A program made the position numbers and the translations under genes. A model generated the notes under the pieces. It saw only the letters and a program-made list of their open reading frames with translations. It was not told the origin of the DNA and ran no database searches. From Acidobacteriota bacterium (GTDB lineage Bacteria; Acidobacteriota; Polarisedimenticolia; JAPUIV01): a stretch of 9,441 nucleotides of DNA. This document shows positions 1-6,438 of the stretch, piece by piece. Location of the stretch: the NCBI GenBank assembly GCA_027296665.1, contig JAPUIV010000220.1, positions 1-9,441 of the forward strand. The letters are read 5' to 3'. Numbering within the stretch: position 1 is the first letter of the stretch; each line of letters opens with the position of its first letter.

Positions 1-691
1 AATCGAGCGCCTGGACGTCCAGTTTCATGTGCGGGGCAGCCTGGGCGCCGTCGACCAGCACGGGGACACCGCCTTGATGGGCAAGGCGGACGATCTCCCC
101 GATCGGATTGATGGTTCCGAGGGAATTGGAAACGTGGACCACCGCGACCAGCCGGGTTCTTGAATTCAGGAGCCGCTGGTATTCCTCCAGGATCAGCTCG
201 CCGTCATCGTTGATCGGCGCCACCCGCAGGGTGGCGCCCTTCTCCTCGCACAGGATCTGCCAGGGAACGATGTTGGAATGGTGCTCCATGGCCGATATCA
301 ACAGTTCATCCCCGGCCCCGAGGTGTTTCCTGCCGAAGCTATAGGCGACGAGATTGATCGCCTCGGTGGCGCTGCGGACGAAAATGATCTCGCGGGTGTC
401 GCGGGCGTTGAGGAACCGTTTCGCGCCGGCCCGGGCGGACTCGTAGGCGTTGGTGGACAGCTCGCTCAGCCGGTGCACCCCGCGGTGAATGTTCGAGTAA
501 TAGCCAGTGTAGCAATCCCGGATTGCCTCGATCACCTGGCGCGGTTTCTGGCTGCTCGCCGCGTTGTCCAGGTAGACGAGGGGTTTTCCGTGAACCGTCC
601 GGCCGAGAATCGGAAAGTCGGCACGCACCCGGGCCGCGTCGAAACCGGCGGCGCGCCGTTCTGTCTGGATCGGATCACTTGCCGCCTTCAT
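1..691 (-). CDS. sufS: SufS cysteine desulfurase, C-terminal part outside window
   Basis: This is a PLP-dependent group II cysteine desulfurase, which removes sulfur from cysteine as a persulfide and feeds it to the SufBCD scaffold. The 230 visible codons read without a stop from ATG at 691. They show YLDNAASSQKP (residues 40-50), IHRGVHRLSE (68-77), RSATEAIN (106-113, usually RGTTEAIN), MEHHSN (135-140, with the His that stacks on PLP at 137) and VDGAQAAPHMKLDVQALD (213-230, with the PLP-contacting Asp214 and Gln217). By comparison with E. coli SufS (Asp200 to Lys226), the Schiff-base lysine should be near residue 240, about ten codons past the edge, so it cannot be verified here. The ATG overlaps the sufD stop as ATGA, and AAGGA sits just upstream. 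The group II assignment rests on these motifs and on the suf neighbours. No SufE or SufU partner is visible. Confidence 0.96.
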   Translation of the reverse strand, partial: MKAASDPIQTERRAAGFDAARVRADFPILGRTVHGKPLVYLDNAASSQKPRQVIEAIRDCYTGYYSNIHRGVHRLSELSTNAYESARAGAKRFLNARDTREIIFVRSATEAINLVAYSFGRKHLGAGDELLISAMEHHSNIVPWQILCEEKGATLRVAPINDDGELILEEYQRLLNSRTRLVAVVHVSNSLGTINPIGEIVRLAHQGGVPVLVDGAQAAPHMKLDVQALD

Positions 692-2028
692 CGTCCTTCC
701 CGTTTCCGGCCGGCCCCGCGCAGCCGGGCCAGCACCAGTGTCTCCAGTTTTGCGCGGATCGGCTCGATCCGGATCCGTTCGGTGATATCCCGAACGAAAC
801 CGTAGGTCAGAAGCGTCCGGGCCTCGGCGGGCCCGAGCCCTCGCGTTCGCAGATAGTACAGGGAATCCTCATCAAGCTGGCCAATGGTGGCCCCGTGAGC
901 GCATTTGACGTCGTCAGCATAGATCTCCAGCTGGGGCTGGGTATGCACCGTGGCACCCTCCGACAGCAACAGGTTCTTGTTCGACTGCCGGGCGTTGGTC
1001 TTCTGGGCGTCCTTGCGGACGACGATCTTGCCGTGGAACACCCCGCGTGACTCCTCATCCAGGACACCCTTGTAACATTCTAAACTTGTGGAATTCGGAC
1101 GGGCGTGATCGATCAGCGTGTGGTGGTCGACATGCTGGCGGTTGGTAGTCATGTAGAGACCGTTCAGGGTGCATTCGCTGCCCTCCCCATCCAGCACGAA
1201 GTTCAATTCGTTCCGGGCCAAACGCGCCCCCAGGGAGATCGAATGGGAGAGAACCTTGCTGTCCCGTTCCTGGTACGCCTGGATGGTGGCAATGTGAAAG
1301 GCCCCCCGGCCCTCCCTCTGCAACTTGCAGTGATCCAGTTCGGCGTTTCCCTGGACCACGATCTCGGTGACGGCGTTGGTGAAATAGGGCTGGTCGCCGG
1401 GACCGGCAAACGATTCCACCACTGTTGCCCGGCTCCCCTCCTCGGCGACGATCAGGATCCGGGGATGGGTCACCACCGCCCTCCGGGCCGCGGTGGTGAG
1501 GAACAGCAGATGGATCGCCTGGCGGATCTGCTCCCCGCGGGGGATCCGGATGTAGGCGCCATCCCGCATGTAGGCGGTGTTGAGGGCGACGAAGGGGTTT
1601 TCCTCCACCTTCGCGTGCCGGGCGAGAAACGGCCGGAGAGGTTCCGGATCCTCCTTCAGGGCCGCGGCCAGAGACTGGATCCGGACGGCGTCCGGGACTG
1701 GGCAATGATGCGAAAGCTCCGGAGAATAAAGGCCATCCAGGAAGACGATCCTCTCGCCTTCGACGCCGGGGAAGGCGAGGCGCTCCACCGCGGCCCGGTC
1801 CCACCCGTTCGACGCCGGTTCCGTCACCAGGTGGAAGGCGGTCCGGGCAATCGGTTTCACGTCGGTGAATCTCCACGCCTCCTGCCGGCTGTCGGGAAAT
1901 CCCAGCGCCTCGAACCGGGCAATCGCTTCCCGTCGGATCGAACGCAACCAGGCCGGGCCGTAGGCGGCGACTTCCCGATCAAAGGCGGGGAAACGGGAAA
2001 GGAAGAGATCGATTCCTTGCGACTTCAT
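688..2028 (-). CDS. sufD: SufD, Fe-S assembly scaffold subunit
   Basis: SufD forms the cytoplasmic SufBC2D complex with SufB and SufC, on which nascent Fe-S clusters are built. It is needed for iron acquisition. The 446-residue product starts with the helical region of the family, including GFPDSRQEAWRFTDV at about residues 43-57. The beta-helix core follows, and then the conserved C-terminal stretch DDVKCAHGATIGQLDEDSLYYL. His378 in CAHGAT matches the functionally important His360 of E. coli SufD. The C-terminus is a basic tail (RLRGAGRKREGR). The start ATG overlaps the sufC stop as ATGA. No clear Shine-Dalgarno sequence precedes it, so it probably depends on ribosomes finishing sufC. The length is near the E. 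coli protein (about 420), and the gene looks intact. Confidence 0.95.
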   Translation of the reverse strand: MKSQGIDLFLSRFPAFDREVAAYGPAWLRSIRREAIARFEALGFPDSRQEAWRFTDVKPIARTAFHLVTEPASNGWDRAAVERLAFPGVEGERIVFLDGLYSPELSHHCPVPDAVRIQSLAAALKEDPEPLRPFLARHAKVEENPFVALNTAYMRDGAYIRIPRGEQIRQAIHLLFLTTAARRAVVTHPRILIVAEEGSRATVVESFAGPGDQPYFTNAVTEIVVQGNAELDHCKLQREGRGAFHIATIQAYQERDSKVLSHSISLGARLARNELNFVLDGEGSECTLNGLYMTTNRQHVDHHTLIDHARPNSTSLECYKGVLDEESRGVFHGKIVVRKDAQKTNARQSNKNLLLSEGATVHTQPQLEIYADDVKCAHGATIGQLDEDSLYYLRTRGLGPAEARTLLTYGFVRDITERIRIEPIRAKLETLVLARLRGAGRKREGR

Positions 2029-2837
2029 GAGGCAGGGACATCCGGGGATGTCGGGGCGGCAGGCGCGGGAGAGTCGATCTCGGTCCAGGCATATCCCTTT
2101 TCCTCGAGCTCCAGGGCGAGCTCCTTGCCGCCTGATTTCACGATGCGGCCGTGCGAAAGGACATGTACCCGGTCGGGAACGATGTAGGTCAACAGCCTCT
2201 GGTAATGGGTGACGACGATCATCGCCCGCTCCGGATCCCGCATGGCATTGACGCCGCTGGCGACGATCTTCAGGGCGTCGATATCGAGACCGGAGTCGGT
2301 TTCATCCAGGATCGCCAGCCTCGGTTCGAGGACCATCATCTGCAGGATCTCGTTGCGCTTCTTCTCCCCCCCGGAGAACCCTTCATTGACCGGACGGTTC
2401 AGCAGGCTCTGGTCCATCTGTACCAGTTTCGCCTTCTTCTTCACCAGGGTCAGGAAATCGATTGGGTCGATCTCCTCCTCGCCGCGATGCTTCAGGATGG
2501 AATTCAGTGAAGCACGAAGAAAATAGGCGGTGCTGATCCCGGGGATCTCAACCGGGTACTGGAAGGCGAGGAAGATCCCCTCCCGCGCGCGCTCCTCGGT
2601 GGAAACACTCAGGAGATCCTTGCCCCGGTACATTACCTGCCCGCCGGTGACCTCGTACCCCTCGTGACCGGCCAGAACGTTTGCCAGGGTGCTCTTTCCC
2701 GATCCGTTCGGGCCCATGATGGCGTGGACCTCCCCCGCCTGGATGGTCAGGTCGAGCCCGCGGAGGATCTCCTTGCCCCCCACCCGGGCCCGCAGGCCGC
2801 GCACTTCGAGAATCGGTTTTTTCTTGGATCCGGTCAT
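2025..2837 (-). CDS. sufC: SufC, ABC-type ATPase of the SUF complex
   Basis: SufC is the soluble ABC ATPase whose ATP-driven dimerisation changes the shape of the SufB-SufD core during cluster assembly. The 270-residue product has Walker A GPNGSGKST (42-50), a Q-loop FQYPVEIPG (92-100) typical of SufC, the variant signature SGGEKKRNEI (155-164), Walker B LAILDETDSGLD (174-185) and the H-loop His211 in VVTHYQRLL. The start chosen is ATG at 2837. It overlaps the sufB TGA as ATGA and has GGAGGG nine bases upstream. The reading frame stays open further upstream, but that extension lies inside sufB and has no family similarity. The Ala/Pro-rich tail (SPAPAAPTSPDVPAS) makes it about 20 residues longer than E. 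coli SufC. There are no membrane segments, as expected for this cytoplasmic member of the ABC family. Confidence 0.97.
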   Translation of the reverse strand: MTGSKKKPILEVRGLRARVGGKEILRGLDLTIQAGEVHAIMGPNGSGKSTLANVLAGHEGYEVTGGQVMYRGKDLLSVSTEERAREGIFLAFQYPVEIPGISTAYFLRASLNSILKHRGEEEIDPIDFLTLVKKKAKLVQMDQSLLNRPVNEGFSGGEKKRNEILQMMVLEPRLAILDETDSGLDIDALKIVASGVNAMRDPERAMIVVTHYQRLLTYIVPDRVHVLSHGRIVKSGGKELALELEEKGYAWTEIDSPAPAAPTSPDVPAS

Positions 2838-4291
2838 CCGACGCTTCCCTCCAGGCTCACCCCGAGAAGTTTCTGGGCCTCCACGGCGAACTCCATCGGC
2901 AGTTGCCGGAAGACCTCCTTGCAGAACCCGTTCACGATCATCGATACCGCGTCCTCCTGGGACAGGCCGCGCTGGCGGCAATAGAACAGTTGATCCTCCC
3001 CGATCTTGGAGGTCGAGGCCTCGTGCTCCAGCCGCGACGATGAGTTCCCCACCTCCACGTATGGGAAGGTGTGGGCCCCGCACTTGTCACCCAGCAGAAG
3101 GGAGTCGCACTGCGAATAGTTGCGGCTGTTCTTCGCCCCCTTGCCCATTTTTACCAGCCCGCGGTATGTGTTCTGGCCGTGGCCGGCCGAGATCCCCTTC
3201 GAGATGATGGTGCTGGTGGTGTTCTTGCCGATGTGGATCATCTTGGTGCCGGTATCCGCCTGCTGATAATTGTTGGTAAGGGCTACCGAGTAGAATTCGC
3301 CGATGGAGTTGTCCCCGAGGAGAATGCAGCTCGGGTATTTCCAGGTGATCGCCGAGCCGGTCTCCACCTGGGACCAGGAGATCTTCGAGTTCACCCCGAG
3401 GCACTTGCCCCGCTTGGTGACGAAGTTAAAGATCCCGCCGCGTCCCTGGGCATCTCCCGGGTACCAGTTCTGCACCGTGGAATACTTGATCTGGGCGTTG
3501 TCGTGCGTGATCAGCTCGACCACCGCGGCGTGGAGCTGGTTTTCGTCGCGCATCGGCGCGGTGCACCCTTCCAGGTAGCTGACGTAGCTTCCCGCTTCGG
3601 CGACGATGAGGGTCCGTTCGAACTGCCCGGTGTTCGCGGCGTTGATCCGGAAGTAGGTCGACAGTTCCATCGGGCACCGCACCCCCTTGGGAATGAAGCA
3701 GAACGATCCGTCGGTGAAGACGGCGGAGTTCAGGGAAGCGAAGAAATTGTCGGTGTAGGGGACGACGGAGCCGAGGTATTTCTCGATGAGTTCAGGATGG
3801 TTCACTACCGCATCCGAAAAGGAGCAGAAGATGACCCCGATCTCCCCCAGTTTTTCCTTGAAGGTGGTGGCCACGGACACCGAATCGAACACCGCATCGA
3901 CCGCCACGCCGCTCAACCGCTTCTGTTCGTTCAAGGAGATACCGAGCTTTTCAAAGGTGGCCAGCATCTCCGGGTCGACTTCATCAAGGCTGCGGGGGCC
4001 GTCCTTTTTCGCCTTCGGGGCGGAGTAGTAAACGATCGACTGGTAGTCGATGGGCGGATAGTGGACATGCGCCCATTTCGGCTCCCGCAGAGTCAGCCAG
4101 TGGCGGTACGCCCTGAGACGCCACTCCAGGAGGAACGGCGGCTCATTTTTCTTGGCCGAGATGAGCCGGATGACATCTTCGTTCAGTCCCGGAGGCACGG
4201 AATCGGTATCGACATCGGTGACGAAGCCGTACCGGTATTCCTGGTTCGTCAGTTCCTCGATGACCTTGGTACTGGTTCCCGCTTTCTTCAT
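2834..4291 (-). CDS. sufB: SufB, Fe-S assembly scaffold subunit
   Basis: SufB is the scaffold subunit that receives persulfide sulfur and carries the nascent cluster in SufBC2D. The 485-residue product aligns by eye along its length with E. coli SufB (495). Shared blocks include FDSVSVATTFKEKLGEIGVIFCSF (about 135-158), PKGVRCPMELSTYFRINA (201-218), YLEGCTAP (239-246), TVQNWYPGD (272-280) and the C-terminal EFAVEAQKLLGVSLEGSVG. Cys404 in GDKCGAHTFPY corresponds to the catalytic Cys405 of E. coli, and LEHEASTSKIGEDQLFYC follows it. The short CxxCxxxC insertion that the E. coli protein has near residue 100 is absent; the region reads YYSAPKAKKDGPRSLDE. The ATG at 4291 has GGAAAAG upstream. It lies 51 bases after rrf2 and so is probably cotranscribed with it. 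Confidence 0.97.
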   Translation of the reverse strand: MKKAGTSTKVIEELTNQEYRYGFVTDVDTDSVPPGLNEDVIRLISAKKNEPPFLLEWRLRAYRHWLTLREPKWAHVHYPPIDYQSIVYYSAPKAKKDGPRSLDEVDPEMLATFEKLGISLNEQKRLSGVAVDAVFDSVSVATTFKEKLGEIGVIFCSFSDAVVNHPELIEKYLGSVVPYTDNFFASLNSAVFTDGSFCFIPKGVRCPMELSTYFRINAANTGQFERTLIVAEAGSYVSYLEGCTAPMRDENQLHAAVVELITHDNAQIKYSTVQNWYPGDAQGRGGIFNFVTKRGKCLGVNSKISWSQVETGSAITWKYPSCILLGDNSIGEFYSVALTNNYQQADTGTKMIHIGKNTTSTIISKGISAGHGQNTYRGLVKMGKGAKNSRNYSQCDSLLLGDKCGAHTFPYVEVGNSSSRLEHEASTSKIGEDQLFYCRQRGLSQEDAVSMIVNGFCKEVFRQLPMEFAVEAQKLLGVSLEGSVG

Positions 4292-4342
4292 TTCTTTTCC
4301 GGTCCTCGATTAATGGGTCGGGTTTTCGAACAAAAAAAATGG

Positions 4343-4816
4343 TCAGTGGACGGGGCACATCTCGAGGAGAAGCCGCTGGCGGACCTTACTGGCCACCGCG
4401 GCCTCGTTGTCGAACAGGTCGGCAAGGCACAGGTTGTCCAGCATTCCGTTGAACAGAGTGCCGATGGTGACCCAGACGGGCCGGATGGAACACTCCCGGC
4501 GGTGAACGCACTCGGCCACCTGCCCCGGGTAGTCGTCGCAGGTCTCCTCCAGGAACAAGGGTTTACTCAGGGCGCGCATCACCTGGCCAAGGGAGATCTC
4601 CTCGGGGACCGCCCCCAGGACGTAGCCGCCATTCTTGCCCCGCAGGCTCTCCACCAGGTGGGCATGACGGAGGAGCATCATCAACTTTCCGGTGTACTCC
4701 ACCGATAACCCTTCCTTCCCGGCAATCTCGGAGATGGTGCCAATCTCACCGGCACCCTTCCTGGCCAGTTGCAGGATGCATCTGAGCCCATATTCTTCTT
4801 GCGCGCTGATCTTCAT
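4343..4816 (-). CDS. Rrf2-family regulator of the suf operon
   Basis: This is a 157-residue Rrf2/IscR-type DNA-binding protein. The N-terminal winged helix is clear: EEYGLRCILQLAR (7-19), ISEIAGKEGLSVEYTGKLMMLLRHAHLVES (28-57) and a wing RGKNGGYVLG (59-68). The region where IscR binds a [2Fe-2S] cluster carries Cys93, Cys103 and Cys109 (CX9CX5C, compared with CX5CX5C in IscR), so a redox- or cluster-sensing role is likely but inferred. Cys13 and Cys154 are extra. The gene is first in the operon, has a strong ribosome binding site and is preceded by a near-consensus promoter with dyads. Together these suggest that it senses Fe-S status and represses its own operon, as SUF-linked Rrf2 proteins do elsewhere. 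I do not give it the name iscR, since it is equally close to other SUF-associated Rrf2 regulators. Confidence 0.9.
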   Translation of the reverse strand: MKISAQEEYGLRCILQLARKGAGEIGTISEIAGKEGLSVEYTGKLMMLLRHAHLVESLRGKNGGYVLGAVPEEISLGQVMRALSKPLFLEETCDDYPGQVAECVHRRECSIRPVWVTIGTLFNGMLDNLCLADLFDNEAAVASKVRQRLLLEMCPVH

Positions 4817-4821
4817 TTGAG

Positions 4822-4828
4822 ACCTCCT
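4822..4828 (-). promoter_or_regulatory. Strong ribosome binding site of the rrf2 gene
   Basis: On the minus strand this reads AGGAGGT, a full match to the anti-Shine-Dalgarno sequence, five bases before the ATG at 4816. It fixes the start of the regulator. Confidence 0.8.
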
Positions 4829-4865
4829 GCCAGTCCGGATCGATCAGGAATCATCCGTACTGAAG

Positions 4866-4899
4866 GGAATTTATCAAATCCGGACAACTTTGTCAAGTT
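4866..4899 (-). promoter_or_regulatory. Candidate Rrf2 operator: dyads over -35 and -10
   Basis: Two symmetric elements coincide with the promoter boxes. GACAA-CT-TTGTC (4883-4894) has perfect five-base arms and overlaps the -35 box; an alternative dyad AACTT-tgtc-AAGTT (4886-4899) shares the same bases. GGAATTTATCAAATCC (4866-4881) is an imperfect dyad over the -10 box. A protein bound here would block RNA polymerase. That the Rrf2 protein encoded immediately downstream is the binder is inferred from position only. The sequence is not an obvious IscR type 1 or type 2 site. Confidence 0.45.
4868..4896 (-). promoter_or_regulatory. Sigma70-type promoter of the rrf2-suf operon
   Basis: On the minus strand, TTGACA (4896-4891) is a perfect -35 box. 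It is followed by a 17-base spacer and TAAATT (4873-4868), which matches the -10 consensus at four of six positions. Transcription would start near 4861, giving a leader of about 45 bases before the rrf2 ATG. It is the best promoter on the minus strand of the window, and it lies in the only gap upstream of the suf genes. Confidence 0.75.
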
Positions 4900-4911
4900 T
4901 ACCGTAAGGAG

Positions 4912-4945
4912 GCCTGGACGGCCTTCCGGGCGGGTAAGGCCAGGC
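4912..4945 (-). other. Hairpin just after the M20 peptidase stop
   Basis: GCCTGG (4912-4917) can pair with CCAGGC (4940-4945), with an inner CCTT/AAGG stem; alternatively GGCCTT (4920-4925) pairs with AAGGCC (4936-4941). On the minus strand it starts directly after the peptidase stop codon. No T-run follows it, so it is a structured 3' end rather than a clear intrinsic terminator. Confidence 0.3.
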
Positions 4946-6316
4946 TCAGATCCCGCTGATTTCAGAAAAGTAACGGGCGAAGGTCCGCATCCCGCCGGAG
5001 GCCTGACCCCAATCGAAATACTCGTTCGGGGCGTGATAACCATGCTCCGGCAGGCTCAGGCCGATGAATGTGATCGGGACCCCCAGAAGTTTCCGCATCG
5101 TCACCACCGCGCCGATCGATCCCCCTTCGCGGACAAAGGCCGGAGTACGGTCGAAGCCGAATTTCACGGCGGTCCGGGCGGCGTCGGGATAGGGCCCGGT
5201 GAAATTTCCGAGGTACGGCTCGATCCCGGCCTGCAGCTTCACACGGACATCGGGATTCTTCTCGTGGACGAAGCTCTTCAGGAGGCGGAACATCCTGGCC
5301 GGCCGCTGGTTCGGCACCAGGCGCATGCTGACCTTCGCCTCCGCCGAGGGAGGCACCACCGTCTTGACCCCGGGGCCGGAGTAGCCGCCGGTGATCCCGT
5401 GCAGTTCGAAAGTCGGTTCCGTCCAGATCGACTGGAGCAGTTTCTTCCGGTCCAGGGTTCTGAGTTTCTTGAGGCCATGCGCTTCCCGGAACCGGGCGAC
5501 CTGGAAGCCGGAGGAGAGGAAATTCCGGATCTCTTTCGCGGTGGGCCGGGCAACATCATCGTAAAACCCGGGGATCCGGACCCGGCCGGTCCGCGCGTCG
5601 AAACATTCCGAGATCAGTTTCGCCAGTTCGGCCACGGGGTTCCGGGCGGCGCCGCCGACCAGGCCGGAATGGGCGTCCCGGGTGCCGGTCTCCAGGACCA
5701 GCATCGCCGGTTGCATCCCGCGCAGACCGTAAGGGATGGCCGGTTTCCCCCGGGCGATCCAGATGGTGTCGGAGACCAGGATCGACCGGGCCCGGATGTT
5801 CTTTCGATAGCCCTTCAGGAACGATTCGAAATTCGGGCTGCCGATCTCCTCCTCCAGCTCCCAGAGGAAATGGTAGTTCAACCCGATCCCGTTTTCGGCG
5901 GCGAACCGGGCGGCGAACAGCGCAGTCAGGGCCGGCCCCTTGTCATCGGTGGCGCCCCGCCCCAGGTACCGGTCGCCATCGCGTCCAAAGACGAATGGAT
6001 CCCGGCCCCATTCGGCCGGTTCGGCCGGCTGAACATCAAGATGATTGTAGATGACGAGGGTGGGGTTGCGCGGATCGGTGGTCAGCTTGCCGACGACGAC
6101 AGGATTTCCCTTGGTAGGAATCGAGGCCGCGGTGGCCCCGAACTCCCGCAGCAGGTCCACCGCGGTGTCGGCCCCCTTGCGAATCTCCGGCTTCCTTTCC
6201 GGATCCATGCTGACGGTGGGAATCTCCACCAATGTGGCGAGTTTCTCTTCAAACTCGGCACGGCAATCGCGGATGTAAGCATCCAGCGCGCGGGTATGGC
6301 TCCAGGTAACTGACAT
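4946..6316 (-). CDS. M20-family metallo-dipeptidase
   Basis: This is a 456-residue cytoplasmic di-zinc peptidase of the M20 family, CNDP/carnosinase-like branch, which hydrolyses dipeptides or short peptides. The visible metal and catalytic motifs are YNHLDVQP (90-97, His92 ligand, Asp94 assisting), GRGATDDKGP (119-128, Asp125 bridging the metals), WELEEEIGSP (152 onward, general base Glu and ligand Glu at about 156-157), SDTIWI (Asp182 ligand) and LPEHGYHAPNEYF near the C-terminus (His at 425 and 428). The lid/dimerisation domain lies between about 205 and 330 and begins after DAHSGLVGG. ATG at 6316 is preceded by GGAGG four bases away. No signal peptide is visible. It ends 129 bases before rrf2, which has its own promoter, so it is probably an independent housekeeping gene. 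The exact substrate cannot be told from sequence. Confidence 0.92.
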   Translation of the reverse strand: MSVTWSHTRALDAYIRDCRAEFEEKLATLVEIPTVSMDPERKPEIRKGADTAVDLLREFGATAASIPTKGNPVVVGKLTTDPRNPTLVIYNHLDVQPAEPAEWGRDPFVFGRDGDRYLGRGATDDKGPALTALFAARFAAENGIGLNYHFLWELEEEIGSPNFESFLKGYRKNIRARSILVSDTIWIARGKPAIPYGLRGMQPAMLVLETGTRDAHSGLVGGAARNPVAELAKLISECFDARTGRVRIPGFYDDVARPTAKEIRNFLSSGFQVARFREAHGLKKLRTLDRKKLLQSIWTEPTFELHGITGGYSGPGVKTVVPPSAEAKVSMRLVPNQRPARMFRLLKSFVHEKNPDVRVKLQAGIEPYLGNFTGPYPDAARTAVKFGFDRTPAFVREGGSIGAVVTMRKLLGVPITFIGLSLPEHGYHAPNEYFDWGQASGGMRTFARYFSEISGI

Positions 6317-6398
6317 TCGGCCTCCAAAGACGCAGTAGTCTACACCAGCGAGAGGCTCCCTCCAAGAGGGTTCCAGGGCGATTTTCGAAAAAAATCTT

Positions 6399-6407
6399 TG
6401 CTATACT
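6399..6407 (+). promoter_or_regulatory. Extended -10 box for the MOT1 gene
   Basis: TGCTATACT contains TATACT (five of six matches to TATAAT) with the upstream TG of extended -10 promoters. The position about 32 bases before the TTG start codon leaves room for the AAGGAGG ribosome binding site at 6422-6428. Confidence 0.5.
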
Positions 6408-6421
6408 TCTGCCCTCCCGGA

Positions 6422-6428
6422 AAGGAGG
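6422..6428 (+). promoter_or_regulatory. Ribosome binding site deciding the TTG start
   Basis: AAGGAGG lies ten bases before the TTG at 6439. No ATG or GTG occurs in frame between it and the conserved GSLGDLGTF motif, so TTG is the best start. The ATG at 6456 is in another frame. Confidence 0.6.
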
Positions 6429-6438
6429 AATCCGGCTC

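Larger units (their letters stand above)
6317..6438. promoter_or_regulatory. Divergent promoter region, peptidase and transporter
   Basis: This gap separates the minus-strand peptidase from the plus-strand transporter, so both promoters should lie here. The plus-strand one has an extended -10 box, TGCTATACT (6399-6407), with no good -35 box. The perfect palindrome TTTTCGAAAA (6382-6391), inside a slightly longer GATTTT/AAAATC repeat (6380-6396), lies just upstream, where a regulator could act. A second short inverted repeat, CCCTC-caa-GAGGG, covers 6358-6370. For the minus strand only a weak pair (TTGGAG, 17 bases, TAGACT) was seen, which I do not annotate separately. Confidence 0.55.

Noticed and set aside
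1105..2187. Plus-strand open frame of 360 codons opposite sufD
   Set aside because: It runs antisense across the sufC-sufD junction, has no recognisable domain, and sufD is clearly real on the other strand.
4332..4342. Minus-strand T-run after the rrf2 stop as a terminator
   Set aside because: Eight T follow the stop, but no adequate GC-rich stem precedes them, so an attenuator between rrf2 and sufB is not supported.
3071..4708. Plus-strand open frame of 545 codons opposite sufB and rrf2
   Set aside because: It is antisense to genes with full family motifs. Its product is compositionally biased with no domain pattern, as expected of GC-rich antisense frames.
4769..6313. Plus-strand open frame of 514 codons opposite the M20 peptidase
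   Set aside because: The minus strand encodes all M20 metal-binding motifs in one uninterrupted frame; this is a GC-rich shadow rich in Gly, Pro and Arg.
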